Assembly: GCA_018873225.1 (NCBI GenBank)
Contig: JAEILZ010000008.1
Span: 744,001-808,000, forward strand
DNA length: 64,000 bases
Reading direction: 5' to 3'
DNA from: [Phialemoniopsis] sp. UDSM-2020
Taxonomy: Eukaryota > Ascomycota > Sordariomycetes > Thyridiales > Thyridiaceae
The position numbers and the translations under genes were made by a program. The notes under the pieces are model-generated. The model ran no database searches. It was given only the letters and a program-made list of their open reading frames with translations, and was not told where the DNA came from. This document shows positions 33,295 through 44,699 of the stretch, in pieces; positions within the stretch are counted from its first letter, which is position 1, and each line of letters starts with the position of its first letter.

Positions 33295-35128
33295 ATGGCT
33301 TCCTCAGAAGGGGCGTCCATGCTGGACCCTGTAGTCAACGGAGCGACCACAGTCGTCAACGGCGTCCTCCCCAATGGCACCCGCCCGCACACACCGAGGA
33401 CCCCCAGCATGAGCGGCCTGTCCCTCACCGAGTACAGCGCCAATCCCTCGCCGCCCTCCGAGGAGAAGAGGTCGAGGCTCAAGAACGTCATTCCTCCCGA
33501 GTTCATGTTGCCCAACGGCCACCCAGACGTAAGGACCAATCTGTCAAATCCCAGACAAGGGAGCCGACACAGACATACTGACTGACTCTTGTCGTTGAAC
33601 ACAGTATCTCCGCCTCATCTTGACATCCCGAGTCTACGAAGTATGCAAGGAGACCACCCTCACCCACGCCGTCAACCTCAGCAACCGCCTCGAGTGCAAC
33701 GTCATGCTGAAGCGGGAGGACGAGCAGCCCGTCTTCAGCTTCAAGCTGCGCGGCGCCTACAACAAGATGGCCCACCTGAACCCGGCCCAGTCGTGGAAGG
33801 GCGTCATCTGCTGCTCCGCCGGCAACCACGCCCAGGGCGTCGCCTACTCGGCCCGCAAGCTCAAGATCCCCGCCACCATCATCATGCCCGAGGCCACCCC
33901 GGCCATAAAACACCGCAACGTCACCCGCATGGGCGGCCACGTCGTCCTGCACGGCGCCGACTTTGACGCCGCCAAGGAGGAGTGCAGCCGGAGGGAGGCC
34001 CAGGACGGTCTGCTCAACATCCCGCCCTTTGATGACCCTTACGTCATCGCCGGCCAGGGCACCATTGGCATGGAGCTGCTGCGCCAGACCAACATCCAGA
34101 AGCTCGAGGCCATCTTTTGCTGCGTCGGCGGCGGCGGCCTGATCGCCGGAGTGGGAGTCTACGTGAAGCGCATTGCCCCTCACGTCAAGATCATCGGTGT
34201 CGAGACGTACGACGCCAACGCCATGGTCCAGTCCCTGCAAAAGAAGGAGCGTGTGGTGCTCAAGGAGGTCGGTCTCTTTGCCGACGGAGCGGCGGTCAAG
34301 ACGGTCGGCGAGGAGACGTTCCGCATCTGCTCCGAGGTCGTCGACGAGGTCATTCAGGTCACCACCGACGAGGCCTGCGCCGCCATCAAGGATGTGTTCG
34401 AGGACACCCGGTCCATAGTAGAGCCCGCTGGTGGTCTCGCGCTGGCCGGTCTGAAGAAGTATGTCGCCAAGTACCCCTCGGTCGACCCCGACAGGACACT
34501 GGTTGCCGTCACGAGCGGCGCCAACATGAACTTTGACCGTCTGCGTTTCGTCGCCGAGCGCGCGACCCTTGGCGAGGGTAAGGAGGCGCTGCTCTGCGCC
34601 CACATCCCCGAGAGGGCCGGCGCCTTCGAGTCCCTCATCTCGGCCGTTATGCCCCACGCCGTCACCGAGTTCAGCTACCGCTACGCCAACGACGCCGAGG
34701 CCAACGTCCTCGTTGGCATCTCCCTCACCGCGCCCGCCGCCCAGCGCACCCAGCAGCTGCAGAGCCTCATGAGCCGCATCACCTCGAGCGGCATGGGCGT
34801 CACCGACCTCTCGGGCGACGAGCTCGCCAAGAGCCACGTCCGCTACCTCGTCGGCGGCCGCTCCGACGTGCCCAACGAGCGCCTCTACATGTTCAACTTC
34901 CCCGAGCGGCCCGGCGCACTCGAGAAGTTCCTCGCCACCCTGCGGCCCAAGTACAACATCAGCCTGTTCCAGTACCGCAACGAGGGCAGCGACATCGGCA
35001 AGGTCCTCACGGGCCTGCTGTGCCCCGAGGAGGAGGTCCACGAGCTCGAGGGCTACCTCAAGAAGATTGGCTACCCCTGGGTCGACTGCACCGGCAGCGC
35101 CGTCTTCAAGACCTTCCTCCGGAGTTGA
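33295..35128 (+). CDS. ILV1: Threonine deaminase (threonine dehydratase), biosynthetic
   Basis: PLP enzyme, mitochondrial, first step of isoleucine synthesis (threonine to 2-oxobutanoate), feedback-inhibited by isoleucine. Exons 33295-33528 and 33605-35128; 585 aa. The PLP lysine lies in [14 protein letters not shown]; glycine loop [25 protein letters not shown] and substrate-loop residues are intact. Two C-terminal ACT-like regulatory repeats are visible ([20 protein letters not shown] and [20 protein letters not shown]), so it is the regulated biosynthetic type and not the catabolic one. The first ~75 residues are variable and would include the mitochondrial leader, though it is weakly basic; the start may lie differently. 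A 590-codon antisense frame is a codon-bias shadow. Confidence 0.96.
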
Positions 35129-35704
35129 GTGTCGCAACGTGGTTGATTGGTTGCTGGTAGTAATGTCATGGATACATCTCTTCCAAAATGGCGTTTTTCT
35201 TTCGGGAGCCTTTGGCAGTATCTCTTGAATGTCTTTTCCTTCTCTTGATAAAAATGTTTGACAACGGCGCAGCATACCACAATGTCTTTAAACGGCGTGA
35301 AAAAAGGGGCGAAAAACCTGCATCTAAATAGGTCTATGATTCCCACATATAGGCCAACGTATTTGAGCAACAATAGAAGCAAACATAACAAGTGTCAGGG
35401 GCTGGGTTCATTACCGTCTTAGGTATTCAACGAGTCTCCTCAACGACTTGATTTGCATGTACAAATATGATTACGTTGCTATCAATGACTTGCGCTCTAC
35501 GCAGGGCAGAGATTAGGTATAATACACAAGAGGGTAAGTCCCAATACCGCTCCGCTGGCAACAATGCTTTCCGTCATGACTATCTCTTCCATGCAAGTAA
35601 ATTTCAAAAAGGAGAAAAGATGTAGAGGAGGCGTGAGCGCCCCGAGTAGACAGGAAGTCGACGAGATGTACCGTTGAACCACCTCGTCTTTTACCAAGTT
35701 ATAA
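35129..35704. other. Convergent 3' region, ILV1 / membrane protein
   Basis: 576 bp between converging stops, AT-richer than the genes. No gene supported. Confidence 0.5.
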
Positions 35705-37097
35705 TTAAACCTCCCTGGCCTCGACAACCTTGAACTCGACCGTCTTGCTGATGCCTCCATGAGACTTCTTGCTCAGATCCACGACCTCCTCCCCGAAATC
35801 GGAGCCGTTGGTCGCCCTCGAACGCGTCCCGTCGTCGTCGATGATGTATTCCTGCGAGCTGGTGCGCACCTGGCTGCCTCCGCGGTTGGCGCTGCGGTGG
35901 CCATGGCTCCTCTTGCCGCCGTGGCCGTGGCCGTTGCTGCCCGTGGCCGTCTCCTCGTCGCTGTGGTCGTAGCCGCCGTGCACCTCGATGTGGCGCTCTA
36001 CCTTGGGTAGGGGGTACATGTGCACATCAGCGCCCTCGGGGCCGCTCTGAGTGAACTGGCGGGGCCCCGTAGTCGGCCCGCGTGAACGGGAAGCACCGGC
36101 GCTGCGAGACGAGTTGTAGGCGGCGTCACCGTGGAAGATGAGGCGGGAGGCGAGGATGTCGATGCTGCAGGGAGGGGCCACTGTTAGTCGGTGCGCCTAG
36201 AGGTCAATTTTGGAGGCGGGCGGCAACTTACTACATGATCATGGGGAACATGCACTCGAGCGTATAAGCGAACCGATCAAACTCGCTCGCGACCGACGTG
36301 GCGCTCTGCGCCGTGTCCTGGAACGAGTACGTGATGGCCCTGGTCACACCGATGAGGGCCAGCAGAGCGAGACGGATCTCGGTGCTGCGCATGAGGTAGC
36401 TGAACAGACCGTTCTTCATGGCGGCTTTCATCGAGATCTTGCGGGCCGTGTTGAACTTGCGCAGCAGGAACACGGAGCTGAGGATCTCGACCACGGCGAT
36501 CGAGGCAAAGTAGCCGACGTGAAGGTGGTCGATGATGCGCTGCAGGTCCGCGGCCGAGGAGTGTCCGAGGATGTAGCGCACGCGGCAGGCGAGGATGGTA
36601 ATGCGCAGGACCGCGATGACAAAGATGAGGAGCCAAAAGAGAACGAGAAAGACGAGGCGGGATCGGTTCCGGAGAACGCGGCGAAGGATGACAAAACTGT
36701 AAAAGGAGAGGCCGGCTTCTTGCACCTAGAGCCATTGTGTCAGTCGTGGCACCTATCCGTAAATGCGAAGTTCCTACTCACCAGCCAGCTGAGATCGGCG
36801 AATCCTGACGCAATAGCTGTGTTGAGCACCGGGTAGTTGGCGTAGTAGGCATAGTAGCACATGCCATTAGCTAGGGCGCCGGCTGCAGAGACGACCAGAG
36901 GCACAAGCGTGATAGGAGAATAGCCGGCGATACCTACACATACAGTATTAGAGAAGGTCTAGAAGAGGGGATCACGGTGCCGTTGTTCACTCACCCACAA
37001 CCATGCCACCGATGAACAGGTTCAGTAGGCCGATGGTGCTGAGAATGGCCCAGCTGAGCTCATAGTACACCTGGGAGTCGCGCGGAGCGATCTCCAT
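35705..37097 (-). CDS. Multi-pass (about seven-TM) fungal membrane protein of unknown function
   Basis: Exons 37097-36995, 36933-36782, 36725-36232, 36164-35705; 402 aa. Hydrophobic helices: LSWAILSTIGLLNLFIGGMV, ITLVPLVVSAAGALANGMCY, a helix around VILRRVLRNR..LVFLVLFWLLIFVIAVL, ILGHS to YFASIAVVEILSSVFLL, and IRLALLALIGVTRAITYSF, giving about seven segments. The arrangement resembles a fungal family of uncharacterised seven-helix proteins (DUF770x-type) but I cannot name it firmly. The ~150-residue C-terminal tail is cytosolic and disordered, with a His/Gly/Lys-rich patch (SNGHGHGGKRSHGHRSANRG) and EEVVDLSKKSHGG near the end. No catalytic or transporter motif seen. Confidence 0.8.
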
Positions 37098-40000
37098 CTT
37101 GGCCGGTATCGAGGATGCACGTTCCCACTGGAGATGAAGTTTGTAAGTCTGTCGTCGCCCATCTGACGGGGCTCTCCGAAAAAGCAAAACCCGGGAAGCT
37201 GGGTGGTCTCCATGTTTTTAAGTTGTGCAACCATCCCCACAGAGGCATCTGGTGACAGACCCCTAGTACGATACTCGGTTTTGCGTTCCAGGGGTTCGCA
37301 TTGCGGCATCAAAAGAGGTGTGGAGGTCCACGATGTCAGTGGATGTCTAGTGCCGGTGCCGGGCTCAGAGTGCTGGCGGGACCTTGTGGTAGCGCGACGG
37401 AGATTGGTGGTCGAAAGGAGCCTGGGCACGCAATGGCGTTCGGCTTGCTTCCCCAAGTCGATGCTGGCCACAGGCAAGCCATCCGCGAGTCGACTTTGTT
37501 TGACTCGTTCTGGCGTGCGTGGACAGGCCTTCCATTGCTGCCGAGTACGCTAACAAGGCCTCTAGCTGCTCCATTCTTGCACGCACAGACTGTCATTTCA
37601 TGCGTGGATTCGTCGACAGTGGCCTTTTTGCAGAAGTCCCCTTCACCATTCTCCGACGCTAGAGCGTGGCGAGTAGAAGTCTTCGATTCCGGCGTGCTGG
37701 ACGGGGGTCGACCACTTGTGCGACCCGACCGGGGATCCCTCCCTGTGCCGGTGTCCGGGATAGGGGATCAATTGGACAAGAGAGACGCGCCGGTCCAGAC
37801 GTTTCACTAGACGAATTCCTGCGTCGCCCACGCTGAAGAATTGTGCGCTAGGCCATGCGGTTCGCTGGTGTGGCGCCAGACCTTGGCTAGCGTCCGGTTC
37901 ACCATTTGCCCCAAAAGGGGAATGATTCAGGGGTCGAGGGGATCTTTGGGGGAGCTGAAAAACAGGCCACGACGATAACAAAAAGATGTCTGTGCCCCAG
38001 ATCGTGAGTGCAACGAGGCTCCAGCAAAAGTCCACAACCACTGTCACCTCTCGCTTCAATCCATGCAATGCACCTCCCCGGATGCAGGTACTTGAGATCC
38101 ATGGTGGGATGATATCAAGACACGATAAAAGCCCATCAGTCTTGGCTCTTCCTCGAAAGCTCTGCTGCTCGTATACCAAACGTAGGTAGCCAACTTCTTC
38201 GACATATGCGGCTCCTCGCTTGGTCGGTGTGTCGAGATAGGTATCGAGCCCCCCCGTAACGGGTCCTTTTACACACCATATGCTCCACACACTAACCCGT
38301 AGCACGCAAAGTGACAGCAAGAAATGGAGACAGTTGACCGGTGAGCGGCCAGGATATGCTGGTGTCCAAACAGACTGGTTTGAAGCTAGAATAGACCGTG
38401 ACCCAATAGACACTTTAGAGGACCACAGATGCATGTCAATATCATCGCCGGATCAGTCGTTGCCAAGTTTACGACCCGGCGTGTCCTCGCCAGTGGCGCG
38501 CGCACAGACACTGTCCACATCGACAGGTTCCTGGCAGAGCCAATGAGCAAATCTTTCTGCAAAAGGCCCCAACTCCGACCAGCCAGAAGTTGGACAAGTC
38601 GGCAGAAGCGGCGCCAGGAGACAAGCCGTTATCGTTCTAGTCGATCGACCATGGTGATTCATCGGCTTGATGCTGCCGTGCAGAGATCAACTGGAGGCCT
38701 TGGCCAGGCCCGCTTGAGCTTCCATGGCTTGGAGATCGAGGCAGTCTTTGTTTCCAGGAGCCACTGTGACGAGGATGTCCCTGGTATGGCCGTTCCTGCA
38801 GCACCAACTGCGAAGGGAAGGACGTCCGGCATCTCTGATCCTTCTAACCAGATTCTGTCTCACTACTTGCGTAGCTCCCGTCGTCCCGTCCCTGATGAAG
38901 CAGGGCTTCTCAATCTCGACGGACTGCGAGTCTCGACTCTCTATGTTGCACGGAGTGGACCATCGTTGATCAAGAAGATTTGCTTCAAAACAGCCACTAA
39001 GCCAGTTGACCATGAAAATATCTAGCATCATGGCTAAAACCATGCTTCCAGGGGAGCCTGCGTGCAGGGTAGATACGAAAAAGTGGAATACGCGTGTTGA
39101 AGGCGAGGGCTCTTTCGCTCTTGACCAGGATGAATCTAGTGAACTGGATGCTGCACTATCTTGAAGGAAGGTTGCAGATTCAGATATCGAAACACTTGCC
39201 AGGTATCAAACCTTGGAAGGAGGTTGATTCCAATGCTTGAGCTTCAACAATGAGGATTGTTGCTTGACTCGCCTCTTTGGAAGAAAGACAGGCGCCCGAT
39301 GACCATGCGATATGTGAGACGAAGAAACATAGCAAGTCGAGCCGGGTCAAGGCAGGCGACATCGGGCTAGCGAGAGAGACACATCGACACTTGCAGGACT
39401 ACCTATCTCATGGCGACGGTAGTTTGCCGTGTTTGGCAGCCAGCCACGTTCAGGGTCGGCCACTTGGCATTTGGGAAAACCGCCAGAAGGATCGCAACAA
39501 GTCCTTGGATGCAAAAGCACCGACTGATGCCAAACCTTGGCTGTTTCCTGCTCCTCCAGGGATTCGCAATCCCTGTACCACGTGGACGGGGGACGGCGTA
39601 GATGCCCAGACGCCCAGATGCCGGCTCTTGTCGGGGAACGCCACAGCCGGAGAAGGGGATAAACACCGGCTCAGGGTTCCCATTCTGATTTCCGATTTCG
39701 GTAACAGGGCTTGTTCAGCTGGCGGGGGAATCCCGGCGCAGAGCAAGGCCTGCCCGCCCACTTGGGCAGCTGGGCAGTACCACAGTGCATGAACAGATAG
39801 GAAATTGACGAGGGAGATCGTGAGGTGAGAGATTGAGTAGCAATGCAACCTCACCTTGGTCCGGCCAGCTCTAGCTCGAGCTGTGGCGGAGGCTTCCGTG
39901 CTGGTTGATGAGTTCCAGGAGAAGCGCCTCCGGACAATGAGCCACTAAGCTCGGACTTGCAAGAATGGTTTATCGTGTGCCCAGCAAGACTAAAAGAAGC

Positions 40001-40345
40001 GATGCAACGTTATTTTTGGCTATGAATCATCATGAGATCTGATATTAGGTCGGGTAAGAGATGTTTGTTGTTCTTTTGATCAGCTCAGCTCCGTCGCTGG
40101 GCAGTCTGTGCTGTCATTGTCAGTGATGTCGTGGTGGTAATGGTGGTATGTGCGCAGAGCTGCCCTCGCCCCAGTGCAGGTACCTGCCTGCCAAAACTCC
40201 ACGTCCAATCACCTGACGTCCCTTCCCCAACTCGCCCAGTGGGGTCCACCCTGAAAATCCCGACCGAACCTCACCACCAGATCGACAGCTTCACGAGGCC
40301 AAAGCGACGCTGTCTTTGCTCGACCAGGGACACACAACCACAATC
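37098..40345. other. 3.2 kb without a supportable gene
   Basis: Upstream of the membrane-protein gene (minus) and of bL36m (plus). Several frames of 100-260 codons exist (minus 38434-37643, plus 38429-39025) but show no domain, hydrophobic signal, codon bias like the neighbours, or splice pattern. No terminal repeats, transposase remnants or tRNA seen. It may hold long promoters, a non-coding RNA or a decayed gene. Confidence 0.5.
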
Positions 40346-40854
40346 ATGGCCGGCGCAGCCCTCTTCACGCGAGCCGCAAGGCTAGGTTCCTCCACCGCCA
40401 GTCTCGTATCCTCTTTTCGGACCCTCACCATCGCCCCGATCGCGACACAGACCCGGGCCATCTCCCAGTCGGTCCTCAGCAAGTCAACGAGGCAATGGCT
40501 GCCGACCACGGCGTCTGTTGGAGGTAGCATCAAGACGGCCGTGCAGCAGCAGCAGCAACAGCAGACGAGGGGGATGAAGGTGCACAGCTCGGTGAAGAAG
40601 CGGTGCGAGCACTGCAAGGTTCGTGGCAGATCCCCTTTCGTGGCCCGCCGCAATCGGATGATTGGATTGGCATCAGAGCACACGAGAACATGGCTCAAGG
40701 AGACCCCTTTCCCTGTCGGGCAAGCTTTGGTAGGACGGTGTGCTAACGAATGCATCTTCAACAGGTTGTTCGGAGAAAGGGCGGCAAGCGACACCGTGGC
40801 TATCTGTACATCATCTGCCCGGCCAATCCGAGGCACAAGCAACGCCAGGGATAG
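40346..40854 (+). CDS. Mitochondrial large-subunit ribosomal protein bL36m
   Basis: Smallest protein of the mitoribosome large subunit. Exons 40346-40618 and 40765-40854; 120 aa. Residues 1-75 are a long leader rich in Arg, Ser, Thr and Ala (mitochondrial import), ending in seven glutamines. The mature part is a textbook bL36: MKVHSSVKKRCEHCK, splice, VVRRKGGKRHRGYLYIICPA, NPRHKQRQG. Zinc ligands: the CEHC pair, the later Cys and His (CPANPRH). The last 29 codons come from the second exon. Converges on LYRM2. Confidence 0.94.
40544..40564 (+). repeat. CAG/CAA tract encoding seven glutamines in bL36m
   Basis: Seven consecutive glutamine codons (six CAG, one CAA) just before the mature start of bL36m, in the import leader. 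Confidence 0.85.
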
Positions 40855-41123
40855 ATTGGGGCGCATATTTTGAGGAAGAGGTCGGTTCTGCATGAGGGAC
40901 GAGCCTTGGTCGCGGCGTGTATGATACCATTGTTGGATGTTGCGTATAGGCAGGCCAACCGAGGCAGCATATGGTGACGAGGTCACAGGGCAAAACAGCC
41001 AGATCTGTACAATACAATACATCATGATAGAGACATGCTTTTGGGAGTATGGAAATTGATTTCCAAATGGCTGAAACAACTACACAATCAAACTGGGTAT
41101 ATCTCCAACATGCGCTGCTTGCT

Positions 41124-41559
41124 TCACAAGCCATCGATGTATCTCTCCATGGTCTCCCACTCGGTCTTGCCAGTCGACAACAAGTAGCGGATGTGCTCCT
41201 GCACGTAGACAATTAGTTCCTGGTCCTTGACGAGAGTCATTCAGTGCACATACAATGTCTGTTACGTCCCGGCGCCTCTCGAATTCGTCTCTAGCAAAGC
41301 GCCTCGTCTCGGCCCGCGTCGTGGGATCGGCAATGCGCCTTGTGTCCCGTAGGATCGTGCGGTACAGCGCCAGTACACGCGAGCGTTGGAGAAACTGCGT
41401 GGCGGACGCACTTATGTTAGCATCGCTCCTTCAATTGCACCCACGCCGTTGCGAACCACGACGTACATGATCGAGGCTCAAGGTCTTGCCGAGGCGAGCC
41501 TTGCGCGGCGGAGCTGTGACATAGCTGCGCGACGGCACCACCCGCAACAGCTTCAACAT
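41124..41559 (-). CDS. LYR-motif mitochondrial protein, LYRM2-like
   Basis: Small mitochondrial matrix protein of the Complex1_LYR family; relatives bind acylated ACP and help Fe-S or complex I assembly. Exons 41559-41467, 41394-41254, 41198-41124; 102 aa. The leader MLKLLRVVPSRSYVTAPPRK is basic and hydroxylated. LYR signature across the first junction: DHFLQRSRVLALYRTILRDT. Then RAETRRFARDEFERRRDVTD and the C-terminal HIRYLLSTGKTEWETMERYI, matching LYRM2 proteins end to end. An upstream in-frame ATG at 41613 is possible, but the shorter start gives the better leader. Shares a 305 bp divergent promoter with NAA40. Confidence 0.88.
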
Positions 41560-41864
41560 TGGACGTGCTATCTTGATCGCATCGAGAAATCGTCGGCCTT
41601 GGTTATCGAGCATCCATTACTGGGTTCAGTGCCACTCAATTGTCGGTACTGGTGCGGTTTCAAGTTTGACAAAAACCTAAATCGCGGGCCGCATTTGGGG
41701 AAGTTGTCTAAATTTCAGAAGCCTTACAAAGCTCACTCGTGCCCCCCCCAGTCCACTGGCCGCCAAACGTCATCCACTTTCAGAGCCCACAGCGGGCCAC
41801 TCCAGAGCACCGCCGGCCACCAAACAAGCGCAATTGCTAGACCGACTCGAGTCGCGTGTCTTTG
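41560..41864. promoter_or_regulatory. Divergent LYRM2/NAA40 promoter
   Basis: Only 305 bp separate the two start codons, so both promoters must overlap or share elements here. No individual site assigned. Confidence 0.5.
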
Positions 41865-42883
41865 ATGGCTTCTGGTGAGTTTCCAATTTTCTAGCTTGAA
41901 GGAGGGAGGGACAACTTGGTGGCTCCTCGGAACAAGAAGGTGTATAACAGACGGCATGAAAGTCAGGAAAAGGCGTCGGGCGCCCACGAGTCCGTTGGAG
42001 AAGGCGAATCGCAAAAGCGACAAGGACTTCATTGCCGACTACCTGCAGCCAGGGTGAGTTATCAAATCTCTATGTCGAAAGCGGTTTGACAGGTTTTTGC
42101 AAAGCCTGCACCAATCTTGAAGAGAATTTGTGAGGAGACGACTAACACCCGGAGCAGTGCGCCGGACCTATCATCATGGGTCCGGGAATGGAAGCATCCG
42201 CGGACAGGAGAGAATTACACAGTAGACCTCGTCAAGTCCAACGTCATAGAGGAAGGTGACCTGCAGGCATGCTTCCGGCTCATCGAGGAGACGAGCCGGA
42301 GCGACTATGAAAACTCGACGACAAAGTGGACACCGGACAACAAGCTCAGAGAAATGAGAACGGAAGGGCTCCGGTACATCTTGGTCCGGGACCGAGACCG
42401 GTCGGTGCGGGGTTTCACCTCACTCATGCCGACATACGAGGAGGGGCAACCGGTGGTCTACTGCTACGAAATCCACCTCAAGCCGGATCTCCAAGGGTGA
42501 GTCTTATGTAGCATAGCGGCATCAGCAGCAGAGTTGAGTTGTCTATCAAGTCACTAACATCGCATAGAACTCGGCTCGGGGCGCTCTTGATGGGGTTTCA
42601 GGCGACTGTGGCGTACAACCTGCCGCCCATCAGCAAAGTCATGCTGACCTGCTTTCTCGCGAACACAAAGGGCCTCGATTTCTATAAAAAGGCGGGGTTC
42701 GTCAGAGACGAGATCTCCCCCGAAGTCAGAGAGCTGCGGGGTAAGACATGTACTCCAGACTACGTGATCATGAGCAAGACAATCTCGAGGGCGCGGGGCG
42801 ATGCGAGCAGGAGGGAAGACCAGGTCTCCGGGCCAAACGGCGATGTGTCCAAGAAGGCCGCCATAGAAAAGGCTGTTGATTGA
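41865..42883 (+). CDS. NAA40: N-alpha-acetyltransferase 40 (NatD), histone H4/H2A specific
   Basis: GNAT acetyltransferase acting on the N-terminal serine of histones H4 and H2A. Exons 41865-41874 (MAS plus one base), 41963-42053, 42158-42496, 42568-42883; 251 aa. The basic start MASVRKRRRAPTSPLEKANR is followed by the GNAT core: LQACFRLIEETSRSDYENST, GFTSLMPTYEEGQPVVYCYE, LKPDLQGTRLGALLMGFQAT (acetyl-CoA loop across a junction), and VMLTCFLANTKGLDFYKKAGF. The last part with DEISPE and TPDYVIMSK is characteristic of NAA40. The ten-base first exon is the weakest part of the model; an alternative start inside exon 2 is possible. Confidence 0.87.
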
Positions 42884-43357
42884 CAGAGGTGCATTATTCT
42901 GTACGCCGAAAGCCTCTAGTTCTTATGAATCGGACGAGGGGAGACACTTTGACGCGATTAGGTGGCGCGGCGGACACGGCCATTGTCCAGTATGAAACGA
43001 AGATAACGAGACCAGAAAAGAGATTGCTGCCTGTAGCACAACATAGATTTGCATCTGCAGTGTCTCTCGTCAGCCAAGGGGACAAGACAACCGGACTGGT
43101 GGGCTGTGCAGTTCGTGGCCGTGATGATCTCTAAGAGGGAGACGGCCTCCCCACTGATTGGCATCCGTCATCTGTCAGATTGACTCCAGAACACCGAGGG
43201 AGGAATTGAGCAAATCGAGACACTTCATATATCGTCCCATGCATCAAGGTTTATTTTGGTTCGGCTCATCCACGGCTAGCAAACTGGCACGTGGGAGCAT
43301 TGAAACCTGCACAGAGCCTGTATGGACAAAAATAAGCAGCTAGTGCCCTTTAGTTTG
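42884..43357. other. Intergenic between NAA40 and tRNA-Ser
   Basis: 474 bp; NAA40 3' region. No gene supported. Confidence 0.5.
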
Positions 43358-43456
43358 GGTAGCATGCCAGAGTGGTTAATGGGTAGGACTTGAAGCACCC
43401 TTGCTTTTCCACATCCTATGGGTTCGCCCGCGCAGGTTCGAACCCTGCTGCTATCG
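43358..43456 (+). tRNA. tRNA-Ser(UGA), intron-containing
   Basis: Class II tRNA folded by hand. Acceptor stem GGTAGCA (43358-43364) pairs with TGCTATC (43449-43455), one G-T pair; discriminator G at 43456 as in serine tRNAs. D arm CCA-loop-TGG; anticodon stem TAGGA (43384-43388) with TCCTA (43414-43418); anticodon TGA at 43391-43393; intron 43395-43412 (18 nt) one base after the anticodon. Long variable arm (TGGGTTCGCCC, about 43419-43429). T arm GCAGG-TTCGAAC-CCTGC. Reads UCA serine codons. Confidence 0.92.
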
Positions 43457-43467
43457 AATTACTCAAC

Positions 43468-43477
43468 TTTTTTTTTT
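43468..43477 (+). terminator. RNA polymerase III terminator of tRNA-Ser
   Basis: A run of ten T begins 11 bp after the tRNA discriminator base, the standard Pol III stop signal. Confidence 0.85.
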
Positions 43478-44699
43478 ATTTTTATATTTTTCCCGATAAG
43501 TTTTCGACCATGCTTGTATATCGTCTCGGTCCTAGCGATTGAGCATGTTTTTACTTGCAATAACTACTGCCCAATTCAATATGGTTGGTAGTTGGCATTG
43601 ACAACCTGGTTCACTTGTATCAAGGGACCCATGATCTGACTGACACTGATCGCCAGGCAGGCTGCTGATGTGCTCGCACTGGTCGCAAAAGAACCTACGC
43701 AATTTTAAGTTTGGGTGGGGACGTGTTTTGAAAAGCATCGCTTGTCTTACCGTCTTACCGGCCGAAAAGGTAAATCTTGCTAGCTTGAGGCTAGCCCGCT
43801 CTCGCGAATAACACGGCGATGCGATACAGTGATTCAATGCTCTGGTCTTCCACTCCACATGCATAGTGCCCTTGTAGGTAGCATCATCCTATACGAGACG
43901 CGCCATAGACCAGACACAGCAGCAGAGCAGAACTGATCCGTCGACTGTCAATCTGACAAGGAAACCTTGGAAAATCTGCCTGCCCCAAGACTCGTAGTGG
44001 TCCCCTGGACCTCAGCCTCAGAGCGCTAATGCGTGACGGGGTTATTTTTGTGGTTCCCCTCTGCATCATCTCATTTGGCAGTGCTCGGAATGGTGGCTTA
44101 CTTGGTACTGTTTACTGTCTCGTTTTCTCTTCCAGATTGCAAGAAAGCTTGTGCCATAACAAAGCCCGAGGTCCGGCGTACCTACGTGATGTGCCATGCC
44201 ATGTTCTATTGTGTGGGCACATAGAGACGCGCAGCATCTTCCCCCGACCAGGTACTCGTGATGCGATAGATAGAGCTGACTGCGATGGGATGGTACTTGT
44301 GCGGTCGTACAATGTAATAAGAAGGATCGGCAGGCTTGGCTTTCGCGTCCGCAGCTCTATTTCGAGCCTAAAAGTGCCGGTCAGCTTAGGTAGCAAGGGT
44401 CGGTCGGACTTCTGGCGGCCAGGATAGGCAGGGCTGGAGCTTCGGCCGATTCCCATGTCGAATGAAAGAACAAAATTCCTGCCCTCCCCCCCATCCTGCT
44501 AGCAAGCTCTCGAGGCTGAACTCTCTCTCTCCTCCGTTCACACTCGCTTGGCTATTCCACCTCATCACTGTGCCGAGACAGACGATTCCGGGTCCTTTCC
44601 CCACTGCGATCGACCTCACTGCCACGGACAACTGGTTGCCTAACCTGCCAGTCTGACCATCGTCAAATAAATACCAGGAGAGACAAAAAGACAGTTAAG
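43478..44699. other. Intergenic, 1.2 kb
   Basis: Between tRNA-Ser and the PLAC8 gene. Frames are short and featureless. Pyrimidine-rich stretches (ctctctctctcctccg, about 44521) fit the PLAC8 promoter. Confidence 0.5.

Noticed and set aside
33503..35275. 590-codon minus-strand ORF opposite ILV1
   Set aside because: Lies wholly antisense to a spliced, conserved threonine deaminase and has a composition expected from GC3 bias; no domain.
37643..38434. 263-codon minus-strand ORF in the gene-free interval
   Set aside because: No domain, random-looking composition, no splice extension; starts and stops without conserved context.
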